Source of the DNA: Tuctoria greenei
Taxonomy: Eukaryota > Streptophyta > Magnoliopsida > Poales > Poaceae
Length of the DNA: 64,000 nt
Direction: 5' to 3'
Assembly (NCBI GenBank): GCA_036927565.1
Contig: JAYESD010000002.1
Span: 80,103,735-80,167,734, forward strand
In this document: positions 42,343 through 53,189 of the stretch, one piece after another
Layout: each line of letters opens with the position of its first letter
Numbering within the stretch: position 1 is the first letter of the stretch
Position numbers and translations under genes: made by a program
Notes under the pieces: generated by a model
The model's database searches: none
Seen by the model: the letters and a program-made list of their open reading frames with translations, nothing else
Told to the model about the DNA's origin: nothing

Positions 42343-43640
42343 TGAATCTCGCCCTCGAGATTCGAAGCAGAAGGAAAGAGATAGGGAAATTCCTTCTTGA
42401 TATCCTCTTCTCGCTCCCAAGTTGCTTCCGATTCTGTATGATGTTTCCATTGCACTTTGCACCATCGAATCACCTTATTTCTTGTGACCCTCTCCTTGGC
42501 GTCCAAAATTTTGATAGGTTGCTCAGCATAGGTCAAATCTTCCTCAAGCTCCAATTCTTCCATCGGTATTTGCTCTTCCGGTACCCTCAAACACATCTTG
42601 AGCTGAGAGACATGAAATACATCATGTACCTCGGAAAGGTGTGCAGGCATCTCCAGTTTATATGCTACTTCTCCTCGTTTATCCAAAATCTTGAATGGCC
42701 CAATATAGTGAGGTGCCAACTTGTCTTTGATGTTAAATCGCTTGTGACCTCGCATAGGTGACAATTTGAGATATACGAGGTCTCCCTCCTCAAAAGACAG
42801 GCTTCTTCGTCGATAAATTGAGAACTCCTATCAGACACTATTTTCTTGGGCACTCCGTGTAAACACACTATTCTTCCCATATACAACTCTGCTAGCTTCG
42901 TTCCACTGTAAGTTGTCTTGACAGGAATAAAATGAGCTGATTTGGTCAACCGATCCACAATAACCCATATGGAGTCATACCCAGACTGAATTCGAGGTAA
43001 TCCAACTATGAAATCCATACCAACCTCTTCCCACTTCCATTCTGGAATTTTCAATGGTTGCAACAATCCAGCGGGCCTTTGATGTTCAGCCTTAACTCGT
43101 TGACATACATCACACAGGGCTACATACTCAGCTATGTCCCTTTTCATATCATCCCACCAATAGCACGTCTTCAGGTCCTTGTACATCTTTGTACAACCGG
43201 GATGGATAGAGTAAAGTGAGTCATGTGCCTCCTTTAATATCAATTGTCGGAGTCTCTTATCATTAGGACCAATAATACATTTTCCAAGCCATAAAGTACC
43301 TTGGTCATCTTCATCAAATCTGAATTCTCTCCCTTCTTGGGTCCTTCCCTTGATTTCCTGGATTTCCTCGTCTTTTGTCTGTGCCTCTCGAATTTCTTGT
43401 TCCAGGGTTTGGTTCACCTCCATCACTCCCATCTCATTCACAAATCCAAGATTCAACCGCTCGAACTCCTTGCATAGCTCGGGTGGCAACTCCCGAACGG
43501 TAAGCTGGTGGCTCGCTCCCTTTCTACTCAAAGCATCATCCACTACATTGGCTTTCCCTGGATGATAGTTGACTCCCTTATCATAATCCTTAATGAGTTC
43601 CCACCATCTTCGTTGTCTCAAATTCAGATCCGTCTACGTG
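42330..43640 (-). pseudogene. Element E integrase and chromodomain, with internal deletion
   Basis: The N-terminal zinc region (HPGCTKMYKDLKTCYWWDDM; CDVCQRVKAEH) and core start (GMDFIVGLPRIQSGYDSIWVIVDRLTKSAHFIPV) are intact. After the second acid (IVSDRSSQF) the sequence jumps to RRRSLSFEEGDL. Comparison with element D (34592-34990) shows about 400 bp missing, including the third catalytic Glu. The GPY-like module (LAPHYIGPFKILDKRGEVAYKLEMP) and chromodomain (RVTRNKVIRWCKVQWKHHTESEATWERE, about 42400-42530) follow in good order. The chromodomain frame stays open past the polypurine tract into the LTR to about 42210. Confidence 0.9.
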
Positions 43641-45034
43641 AATATGTACTTGAGACTCTTATGATTCGCATAAATCTCACATCTACGACCAAAAACATAA
43701 TGTCTCCAAATCTTCAACGCATGCACTACGGATGCGAGTTCGAGATCATGCGTCGGATAATTCAGCTAATGTCTCTTTAATTTCCTGGATGCGTATGCAA
43801 CCACTTGACCTTCTTGCATGAGCACACATCCAAGTCCTTGCCTCGAAGCATCACAATAAATGTCAAAACTCTTGCTCACATCTGGCAATACCAACACATG
43901 TGCTGTCGTCAATCTTTTCTTTAGCTCCTCGAAATTGTACTGGCAGACTTGAGTCCACTTCAAAGGCTTCTCCTTCATTAACGACTCAGTCATGGGTTTT
44001 GATATCTTGGAAATGTCCTTGATAAACCGACGATAATACCCAGCCATTCCAAGAAAACTCCTTATTTCCTCTACATTCTGTGGCGGTTCCCACTTAAGCA
44101 CACCTCTAACCTTCCCTGGGTCAACTGACACTCCTCCGCCAGATATGATATGACCTACGAATGATATCTCCCTTGACCAGAATTGACACTTGTTGAACTT
44201 GGCATACAACTGATGCTCTCTCAAATTCTGCAATGTCAGCCTTAAATGCTCTTTGTGATCCTCCTCACTCTTTGAGTAGATCATGATGTCATCAATGAAC
44301 ACTACCACAAATTTATCCAAATACTCCATGAAGACCTTATTCATGAGGTACATGAAGTATTCAGGTGCATTAGTCAATCCAAATGACATTACCGTGTACT
44401 CATATGATCCATACCCGTATCCTGAAAGCTGTCTTGGGTATGTCTGACGGTCTAATCTTCATTTGAAAATATCCTGACCGAAGATCGATCTTAGAGAAGT
44501 TTCTAGCTCCCTTCATCTGGTCGAACAGATCTTCAATGTGGGGCAGTGTATACTTATTCTTGATTGTAAACTTGTTGAGAGACCTGTAATCTACACACAT
44601 TCTCCGGGATCCATCCTTCTTATCTACAAAAAGCACTGGGGCTCCCCATGGGACGAGCTTGGGCGTATAAAACCCTTTTCTAGCGGCTCTTGAATCTGTT
44701 TAATGAGCTCTGTTAATTCCTTAGGAGGCATCCTATATGGCCTCTTTGCTATAGGTGCAGTTCTAGGTATTAAGTCAATGACGAACTCGATGTCACGATC
44801 AGGTGGCATACCTAGCAATTCCTCAGGAAACACGTCTGGATATTCCTGAACAATCGGGATCTCTTCCAAAGTTACTCCTTCTGCATGATTCACGATTGCC
44901 TTCTCGGTCGTCGGCTGAACCGCTTTGAACTCTACACTGACACTTTCCCCATTTTTCAATTGAACTGTCCGTGTAGCACACTGAATTACTCTGTTATTCT
45001 TCCTTAGCCATTCCATTCCAAGTATGATGTCCAA
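43641..45034 (-). pseudogene. Element E reverse transcriptase and RNase H
   Basis: RT motifs include PYRMPPKELTELIKQIQE, LFVDKKDGSRRMCVDYRSLNKFTIKN, FSKIDLRSGYFQM, MSFGLTNAP and FVVVFIDDIMIYS. RNase H starts FDIYCDASRQGLGCVLMQEGQVVAYASR. The frame breaks near 44395 (after RIRVW) and 44640, and again near 43770. The catalytic FIDD and the RNase H Asp are present. The family and order match chromoviruses. Confidence 0.92.
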
Positions 45035-45413
45035 GCCTTAAGAATTCAGGACTATGAGGATGGCAATGAATTCTACCCCCCCTTATGGAAATACTTACTT
45101 TTGGACATGATATATTTGTCCTCCTCTCTCCCCAGGAGATTTAACCAATAAAGTAAACTTCAGGTATGATATGGGCATGCTAAGCTTTGCAACATACTTT
45201 GATGAGATGAATGAATGCGATGCTCTAGAGTCAAAATAATATAGTCGCGAGATTGGAGTTTGCGAGAAACATACCAATCACAACATCCTCAGCTTGTTGA
45301 GCCCCTTCTATGGATACATGGTTCACCTTGCCACGAGCAAAATGTTGTGGTCCACGGTTGCCTTGAGCTGCTCCTCCATTGGGCCTTGGATTCTGCCTTG
45401 GAACATTGTTCAT
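45035..45413 (-). pseudogene. Element E protease
   Basis: The minus strand has YYFDSRASHSFIS, in which the gypsy protease active site (usually DSGASHSF) has Arg for Gly, followed by KYVAKLSM. The C-terminal MDIILGMEWLRKNNRVI is in the next frame (about 44980-45034). Confidence 0.8.
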
Positions 45414-46360
45414 ATGACCCTAACCTGATCTTGGGCATGAATTAGCAAAATGTCCTGTCTGACCACAAGCATAGCAAGTCTTTCCACCAGTGGCGCCAGC
45501 AAAATTAGGGCGAGGTTGGTTCTAAGCATAAGCAGGAATATTTGGGCGTGGCACAGGCTGCATAGGTAAGTGAGGTGCTTGCATGGGTGGGCGTGGCTGC
45601 ATTGGCGGTTGCGGTCGCGGTGGATAGGTAGGGCGATATGCAGCAACAAGTGGGTTGTAATAGGGTGCAGTAGGTGGCGCATAGCGAGGGTGGGCATTGC
45701 TTCCTTGCGGTTGTCCCTGATATGGCATCTTCCTCTTGTGGTCTAGCTCCATCTCTTGAATCTTGTTCTCAACCACAATGGCCTTGTCAACCAGCTTTTG
45801 GAAGTTTGTGTAGTCAGCATTGAGCAACTGAACTTGAATTTCATTGTTGAGTCCCTTCATGAATAGATATTGCTTCGTGCTATCAGTGTTGATGTCTTCT
45901 GGAGCATATCTTGACAGTTGAGTGAATTTATTGAGGTATTCACTCACACCCATCCTTCCTTGCCCGAGGTTTTCAAATTCTTGTCTTTTCAGTATCATAA
46001 CTCCCTCTGGCACATAGTGATAACGAAACTTCTCCTTGAATTCAGCCCAGGTGATTCACTCTTGATTTTCATGGGCATTGCATATAGATTCCCACCAGTC
46101 CGCAGCAGCCCCCATCAACTGGTGTGAGGCAAAAAGAACCTTCTATCTGTCGCTGCACTGGACAATAGCAAGTTTCTTCTCAACAGACTTCAGCCAGCCA
46201 TCAGCTTCCATTGGATCTATGGTTTGAGCAAAGGTAGGCGGCCTGGTCCTCATAAACTCTCCCAAATGGTTGTGATGTGGCGGGGGTGGTGGTGGCGGCG
46301 GTAGTGAGGCTGATTGTTGTTGCCAACTTGTAGTTGTCCCATTGTCTGTATCATGGTATG
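45414..46360 (-). pseudogene. Element E gag, main part
   Basis: It holds the gag core (MEADGWLKSVEKKLAIVQCSDR; REFENLGQGRMGVSEYLNKFTQLSRYAPEDI), a basic segment (QEMELDHKRKMP) and a Pro/Gln-rich stretch. A single zinc knuckle (TCYACGQTGHFANSC pattern near 45440-45480) leads to the protease. Frame breaks occur near 46140 and 45520. The N-terminus is cut off by solo LTR F at 46361 and continues at 47974-48107. Confidence 0.86.
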
Positions 46361-46673
46361 TGAAAGTGCATCTAGGCATCCCCATGGGTTTTGGATGATT
46401 GATGACGAAAATTAAGAGGTTAATGATCTAAGTTGATTTTAAGCATAGGTACAAGGATTGAAATGAGATGAAATTCGTCAAAAAGGAAAGGAGAAAACGG
46501 GCATCAAAGACTCAAGCTTAGAAATTAGGGTTTCTATGGTGTTGAGTTTAAATGAGCCGTATCATGTGAGAAGGTGGTTGTATCATGTGCATTGAGATCA
46601 TAACAAGGGGCTCAAAGTGGTGGTTTAGAGAAAAAACTAAGTGAGAAGCCCAAAATGAGAAAAACCCAAGGAG

Positions 46674-47182
46674 ACCGAAATAGTCCGGGCCTCAAGGCCA
46701 GACTAGTCCGGCCATGGCAGACAAGTCCATTTTGAGACGGACCAAACGTCTCTGGAGTGTATCTGAGTGATTTTGGAGCTAAGTCCGAGAAGTTCAGACT
46801 TGTCCGTTTTTGGACGGACTAAAGCTCTCTGGAGTAGTTCGGACTTGTCCATTTAGGTACGGACTTGTCCATTTGAGACTTAGTGTGACAGACCGAGAGA
46901 AACCTTAGGGGGCCGGACTAGTCTGCCCCTATGGCCGGACTAGTCCAGGCCAACCCAGAAAAGTCCGTTTTGGAATGGACCAAGTGGTTCTGTTCCACTT
47001 CGGACTAGTCCGTTGTTGACCGGACTAGTCCGTTGTCTAGTGACCGTTTGAATTTGGAAATTTGGCAGGTGGCGTGATGATCGTTGCTTAGTGTGGCAGT
47101 TGTCGGGAACTGACCACGGGTCAGTGGTCCCATAGGGCCGGACTAGTCTGGGGTCTGAGGCCGGACTAGTCCGCCCCTTTGC
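46674..47182. repeat. Palindrome array in solo LTR F
   Basis: About a dozen copies occur, several in pairs such as CGGACTAGTCTG then CGGACTAGTCCA with a 10-base spacer. Centre distances run 19-23 bp. Two weaker copies lie at 47868-47895. Confidence 0.85.
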
Positions 47183-47211
47183 TGATGTAAGCAAAAGGGG
47201 CTCAGGACCTC

Positions 47212-47219
47212 TATAAAAA
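47212..47219 (+). promoter_or_regulatory. TATA box of solo LTR F
   Basis: TATAAAAA, about 30 bp downstream of the last palindrome pair. Confidence 0.65.
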
Positions 47220-47973
47220 GGGAACCCCCAGGCTCATTTGAACATGTCTTGAACCCTAGCTCAAGCATCCTAGAGCCTTCCAAAGCCTTCTACTCGTCCT
47301 ACTAACCCCCTAAGAGAAAATCTTGAAGAGATTAGGGTTTGGGGAGGAGAGTAAAGGAAGATCATCGTGCTTTGGCTCTCGGTTTGATCTTGCACATTGT
47401 GTTGTGTCGTGTGGCTTGTGTGAGTTGAGCTTCGTGTGCTCCTCCTGTATTGATTTGTGGGAGCCTCAAGTTGTGAGAAGCCCCATCAAACTTGGTGATT
47501 ACCCATTGATATAGTGGAAACCAAGCCGGCCATCGTGGTGGCTTGATGAGAGAAGGTTCAAGTGAGACTCGATCCTTGTGTGGACTTCTCAACGTGGAGG
47601 TAGGCTTCTTCGTGGAGGTGAACCACGGGATAAATCTCGTTTCACTTGTCTTTCGTTTTTCGTGATCACTAGTATTGCTATTAGGGTTCACTTCACTCTG
47701 GTTGCCTTACACTTTGATCATTATTGTGAATTTGCAATCTAAGTATTTAAACTTCACAATTTGAGCTTCACAAGTTTACTACACATTGCTCATATATTTT
47801 GTGAACTTTAATTCCATAAATAACTTGTAGAAATCAAGTTTTAGGGTTTCTGCCCTATGCTGAGCGGACTAGTTCGGCCCTGTGCAGACTAGTTCGCCCA
47901 CAGGAATCTAATCTTGTTTGATTAAGTGATTTTAGGTATTATTGCCTATTCACCCCCCTCTAGGCGACTTTTA

Positions 47974-48107
47974 GTCTGCATGAGCTAGTTCTGCATAGCC
48001 AATAGCTGCTCAAGATTGATAGCTCCCTGGGGTCCCTGGTTGTTCTGAGGCGCTTCATTGCCCTCCTCCTCACCATTGGCATTCCTCTGGTTACGAGTCC
48101 TCGACAT
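47974..48107 (-). pseudogene. Element E gag, N-terminus
   Basis: The ATG at 48105-48107 starts MSRTRNQRNANGEEEGNEAP and continues to QNNQGPQGAINLEQLLAMQN, with one stop (TAG) before LMQT. The ATG follows directly after CTTTCACCAATAG, an acceptor-like sequence. The frame continues at 46360 after removal of solo LTR F. Confidence 0.8.
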
Positions 48108-48408
48108 CTATTGGTGAAAGAATAGTAGAGACGAAAGAATTTAGAATTTGAAAAGAAACGCCCCAACTATATGCATCATGGTATATGTAACTAACAACTC
48201 CTTTATTAATACTAATAACCCTATTAGAGGATGTGTACAAGGATCTCACAACTCTCTACTACGTGTGGATGTGGACAAAATGCTAATCGTCCCACAATTA
48301 GCACAAAGCACACAAGCACAAGCACACCAAGAGAATTCAGCACACCACACTAAACATGACTAAGATGATCTAAACGCTTTTTCTAACTTCTAAATAGGAG
48401 ACCTAGAC
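48108..48408 (-). other. T-rich spacer between the upstream ORF and gag of element E
   Basis: Read on the minus strand this ~300 bp is T-rich and has no ORF. It ends TATTCTTTCACCAATAG immediately before the gag ATG, so it looks like the 3' part of an intron. Confidence 0.5.
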
Positions 48409-49421
48409 TTAATTATGTGAGTCGCGGCTGTCCTGGCCGTGAGGTGGCGAAGGCGACGGCTGTGGCGAAGCATACATGGGCGCACGCCAGGGTGAGTTGG
48501 CCGTCCATGTAGGTGCTGGAGAGCTTGCTACACCATTGACCTCCACGGTAGCACAAACTTCCTCTTGCTTCTCCATGACGAACAACTTCTTCAGAGGTAA
48601 CAGATCTCTTCCATAGCATTAGCATAGCGATTTCCCAAATTCACCAATACCTCCTGAGATTTGTCAATAGCGCGAGAACTGACTTGAGCTTCATCCTGAG
48701 GCCTTAAGATCTCCCTTGTCCCCTTCTTGCGTTGCGGGTGCAGCGCGAAGCTAGTTCCTCCAATCTGCTCCCAATAGATGTGGCACAATCTAGTAAGTGC
48801 ATCCCAAGCGACATCATCCATAGCTTGCTCCCTGGTGCTTCTCCATGTGGATGCAAAGTGTCGGGTGACCACCTTGTCTCTGGCAAGAATTGTAACTTGA
48901 GCCCTCCATTCTTCACGTCCATGGCGAGGAATCCTCTTGACATAGTACTCCGGGTGCATCTTGCATAGATCAAGAAAGTCCTTCAATTGTCTGGTAGCAA
49001 ATTCTCCATCAGTGCCATCGGAATGGAATTCTTGAGCTTCACAGTAAACTAAGTATTTTTCCTCCCTTCTGGCTTCACTAGGCCATGATGCATTCCCTTG
49101 AGCTTTCGGTGCCTCCTCTTGTGGTTCCTCCTCATCTTGGGCTTCATCCTCATTCTTCTCATGTATATCATCCTCCCCCTCCTCGCTATTGTAGCGTTCC
49201 ACCATCTCAGGGTCTTCCTCATCATCATCATCATAGGACTCCACCATTTCAGGGTCTTCCTCCATCGGTTTGGAGTGTTCATGCTCAACTTATTTTGTGG
49301 GAGAATTCACTTCTTCCTCCTTTTGGGTTGGTTCCATTTCCTTTTCCCTGCGAGGCCTAAGCTTGCTTCCAAGGGGTGGCAAACGAGCTCTCTTGCGGGC
49401 TGTCATCTTGGTGTGAGCCAT
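48409..49421 (-). pseudogene. Element E upstream ORF: H3-tail-like N-terminus, acidic tract, dsRBD-like domain
   Basis: This ORF lies between the primer site and gag. The ATG at 49419-49421 starts MAHTKMTARKRARLPPLGSK, which matches the histone H3 tail at A1, T3, K4, T6, A7, R8 and K9. A basic stretch (KRARLPP...LRPRREK) could be a nuclear signal. An in-frame TAA lies at 49290-49292. Then comes an Asp/Glu tract with two EEDPEMVE units (about residues 53-105). At about residues 140-212 an alpha-beta-beta-beta-alpha pattern with LKDFLDLCK, PEYYV, WRAQVTI and TREQAMDDVAWDALTRL resembles a double-stranded-RNA-binding domain, though the usual KKxAK is TREQAM. A probable one-base loss near 48590 shifts the C-terminal tail, which ends at TAA 48409-48411. 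No role is known; chromatin or RNA binding is inference. Confidence 0.7.
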
Positions 49422-49690
49422 CTACAAGAAAACATGAGAAAAGTAGAGGGAATCACAAATATCAGTTCTGAAATTGCAGGAGCCATAAATTTAGATGGGA
49501 GGATGTGCATTTGCTCCAAGAGATGCAAAATAGCAAAAATTGCAGCAACAGCAAAAACGCAGTTTTTCCCCACATTATATAGCTAGTGGGAGGCAAAATA
49601 GTGCAAAACATGCTAATTTTGAATAAGAAAGAAGTCTAAGTGGTTTGTGGTGTCCATTCTAACTAGGCATGCGTCCTACGGTCAAACACG
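49422..49690 (-). other. Element E leader
   Basis: Non-coding. On the minus strand it ends CTTTTCTCATGTTTTCTTGTAG directly before the upstream-ORF ATG, again acceptor-like. I do not see a strong splice donor. Confidence 0.5.
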
Positions 49691-49702
49691 GCTCTGATAC
49701 CA
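49691..49702 (-). other. Element E primer-binding site
   Basis: The complement TGGTATCAGAGC is the exact plant initiator-Met primer site. It lies three bases inside the 5' LTR boundary at 49706. Confidence 0.92.
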
Positions 49703-49705
49703 ATT

Positions 49706-50544
49706 TGTGACACCCAGTTCCGAAAAAGAAACAAGCGTAACGCATGTGTGCCCAGGATGTTTATCACACATACAAAAGTGATTCACAAACGATAAACAGA
49801 TTATAACCATGTGTCAAATAATAATACTAATAATAGTATCTTATTACAAACCAAATAATCTTGATTACAACTCTAATGAAACTGCGGCGGAAAATCTAAA
49901 CACTAAAGACTTGAACTCCACAGGCAAGTTTGACGGTAACACACGCGCCAAATACTCCTCAAAATCCTCTTGGTACTCTACCTGGTTGCCTGCGTCTGGA
50001 TTTGGTGGGTTAATAGCAAGGGTGAGCACATGTCATACTCAGCAAGTGTGGGAAAGTATGACATGTAGCTTTAACAAATGACGACAATAAAATAGGCTAA
50101 TTGCATAAAAGTACATTCAAAACAGTTGAAAATGCAATTATATCATTATTAGGTCAGGTCCTTCCCAAATAACCCGAATAATCATCAATTCCAACTTAAA
50201 TAACCAACTTCAACAATAATAATCCATAACCAACTCATAACTGCTCATTTATCTCAATTTCAACAATTCCATATACCAAAGCCAAATAATTAACCAATAC
50301 CGATTTCCAATTCAATTCCAGCCATTAAAACCATATTAAAGTCCAAATTCTAATCATGTGAGGGTACAAGTTGCTATTGATCGGTAGCACAACTATCATG
50401 ATAGTTTTAGACACACTCTGCAGAGGTTGTACCGCTTTACCCACAAGTTCGTGATTTCATCACCTTTCGATGACTATGGAATCTCAATTATGCCGTCTCA
50501 CACTTCCTTAGGTGTGTGGCCAAGAGATCAAAAATAGCCTTTAC
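49706..50544 (-). repeat. Element E 5' LTR, part 1
   Basis: It begins TGTGACACCC and matches 39646-40490 of the 3' LTR. It is interrupted after ...ATAGCCTTTAC by element G and resumes at 60314. Confidence 0.92.
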
Positions 50545-52141
50545 TGTAGGATCGAAGATCACGTGAAAAGCTACCAGAGGGGGGGTGAATGGTAGATTTA
50601 AAAATCTTACACAGCCGAAACAATTAAACCCCAACCCCTTCAGCAGAAAAACGATCTGTTAAAGAAATCGTGTGTGAGACTAATCTAAACGTGTTTCACT
50701 GTGACAGATGGATATCAGAGAGAATCAAGTCACGAAAACAACACAACAAGAATCACTCAAATCCGTCGAGAAAAACTCAAGTTATGATCGAAAGGTCAAA
50801 CAAAGGTCAATCTGCCCTACCTGAGAAAGAAAATCAGTTCTGAAATGCTACAAAGAAACTCGTGTATATCATAGACCACAAATCCAATGACCGTGAAATT
50901 TTGACAGATGATAGTAATCAAGTTGTGAAGACAACCCAAAAAGAATCACGTCAATTGGATCTGTAAAACTCGAGTTATGATAAAACCACCGACGAAAGGT
51001 AGTGCTGTCCAGAAACTCGACGAGTAAAACTTGTCTGGAACAAGTCGGACGAACAAGGAACAAAAGTTCCTTAAAACTACGAAGTTTATTCAATAGAACA
51101 CAAGAGGAACAGCCCCAAAGTCGTGAACCACGAGCTCTGGGCTCCCTTGCTTATATAATTAGCTCGAAAGCCAACTCAACTCAAATCAGGAACCTAATCC
51201 TACTCTGTTCACGAATCGTAACTTTCCATAACTGCTTATGATTCTTCTATACGCAGATAGAAGCAATCTTAAGACTTCCAAACACCTTAGAAACGTATCC
51301 CACATTCCTAAACAACTCAAATTCGTGACCCACACAAAAGCCTATCATAACCAACTCAAATCTTTCCATATTTGAGTCAAACCCGACTCAGACGCAGCCT
51401 GAGTCCATAACCTAGTCGGTTGGACCTTTCCGACCAACTCTTTATGTCCACATCTCTTCATCGCGTCTTGGAACCATGTATCCACGTCCATGCACTCCTT
51501 GCACACGTGCAAACATCTTCCAATGGCGTCCACGATACCTTCACATGCATTGTTTTTGATTCAATCATGCTGCGCAACCTCCTAATCAGCTCAACCACAA
51601 TTCCTCCTGAATTTGGCTATTGGAACCTCATCTCCTCCCTGAGACTAGTTCAATGGATCCCATCACCAGCCATGTCTTGAACTCAAGAAACACCTGCACA
51701 TGAATAAACAACCAATCCATACGAGCCCAAGTCCTCGACTTGACTCAAGTTAGTTCCGAACACAACACCTTACGTAAGAACCTCACATAAGCATGTTGCA
51801 AAACAACAGTAACACGATACCATCCATATCAACCAAAAATGTACCAAAGACTTAGCAAATGAATACTAAGCAATCTTTCCAGAGATGTAAAACAAGTACG
51901 AAACATTGCAAATGAAAAACAGAAGCATTGCGGTCAAGTTCCGGACCTTGCCAGAGCAACCCGGACCTTGAGCCGGAGCTAACAAAATCTAGTAGAACCT
52001 AGCGCCGGAGCTTACCAAAACTAGTACAACCAAACTAGTCGGACCTTGATAAAAAAGTGTTTTGGTGATATTCAAAACTCTTATCGTCAAAGCAAGTGTA
52101 TTCACTACAAGCCAATGTATTCAACACACATAGGTCTTACA
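50545..52141 (-). repeat. Element G 3' LTR
   Basis: TGTAGGATCG...GGTCTTACA, about 1.6 kb. It has a minus-strand TATA box at 51151-51157. Near the other end, motifs like CCGGAGCTTACC and CTAGTCGGACC occur, but no full CGGAC-WW-GTCCG palindrome. Confidence 0.95.
51151..51157 (-). promoter_or_regulatory. TATA box in element G LTR
   Basis: TATATAA on the minus strand, repeated at about 59319-59325 in the 5' LTR. Confidence 0.6.
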
Positions 52142-53189
52142 ATCTCTCCCTTGATGAATGCATTGGCAACACCATTTAAAATCCGAACATTGGCTTATTC
52201 ACATAAAAGTTTTGAAGGCAATTTATCCCCTTTTGTAAATCAAAAGTAAAATGAGAAGAAAATCAAAAAATTATCCAAAAATTATCCTATATTATCTCTC
52301 CCCCTTTATTATCTCTCATTATGCACATATTCTCTTTCTCTTCATGCTTATCTCTCCCCCTTTGACAATGTATTCAGCAAGTCATGAGCATATAAACAAA
52401 TTATCTCTCCCCCTTTAGTTGTTATGAGCATATTATAACATATACATATAAACAAAGCTCATCCAAGTCATACTATCAGGTACCTTACATTATCACATCA
52501 ATGAGATACATAAAGTAGTGTAAGCCATGCTAGAGATCAAATGTATTTTTCAATTTAAGCAAATCATGATCTCACAAACTTAACTATTTCAAAACCTGAA
52601 AGCATGACACTAGTTGCTGCATTTTATTATTTTTCAAAGCATAAATTTAGATCATATAATATTTGCAAGAGATTATATGCGCATCTACCTTATTCTAACC
52701 AACCAAGCCAAGCCTATGTAATTTGACAATCAGAAGCTTAAGGACATGGTTTTAGTCATACACAACTTCTTCCAAGTTCATATCTAAGTGCAATGATAAG
52801 CCATCTCAAAAGAAGAAGTGTGATGCATGCATATTCTCTTGATCTTTTCTCAATTTATATTTGTTCATAAAAACTCAACATGTGAGTTGATTATTTGATT
52901 AATTCTTAATGATTAAAAGCACTTGTGAACATGTAACAAGTTCAAAACAGCAAGAAAGTTCGACCATGACCAGTTTTAGTGTAAGTAATTATTCCAATTA
53001 CTAGATATGGCAAAAACTACAAAATGTATAACACGAGTAATGTAGTAAGAACTTTCAGCATGTAAAAGGAATCACAAAGTCATATATGTATGAAATACTA
53101 TGCTCATATTATTTTAATTTCAGATTCACACATAGACTTCCCAAGTTTCAAAACTCCCCCTCAATTTAAGACATGAGGATGCATAACCC
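52142..53189 (-). other. Element G 3' untranslated region with repeated polypurine tracts
   Basis: No ORF is present. The tract beside the LTR is AAGGGAGAGAT (minus strand, about 52142-52152). Three further copies of AAAGGGGGAGAGATA (minus strand) lie at about 52293-52307, 52349-52363 and 52402-52416. They are longer and purer than the LTR-adjacent one. Confidence 0.7.

Larger units (their letters stand above)
46361..47973 (+). mobile_element. Element F: solo LTR of a SIRE/Maximus-like copia (same family as element A)
   Basis: TGAAAGTGCATCTAGGC...CCCCTCTAGGCGACTTTTA, about 1.6 kb, has no internal region. It sits between codons of element E gag. Flanks are gtatg (46356-46360) and gtctg (47974-47978), one mismatch. 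Removing the LTR and one flank restores MQTMIQTMGQ in frame. Its sequence, including the CTATAAAAAG box and the palindrome layout, is closest to the element A 5' LTR at the right end of the window. Confidence 0.92.

Noticed and set aside
47974..48107. Second H3-like start in element E gag (MSRTRNQ)
   Set aside because: Only R2 and T3 match the H3 tail in register, which is within chance; the upstream ORF has seven matches.
49085..49586. Plus-strand ORFs rich in His/Ile/Leu opposite the acidic tract of the upstream ORF
   Set aside because: They mirror GAG/GAA/GAT codons of the opposite strand and show no independent evidence of coding.
51990..52060. Palindrome array in element G LTR
   Set aside because: CCGGAGCT and CTAGTCGGACC strings are present but none forms the CGGAC-WW-GTCCG dyad, and there is no pairing.
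52141..53189. Possible third ORF after RNase H in element G
   Set aside because: Both strands were examined; only AT-rich sequence and repeated purine tracts are present.
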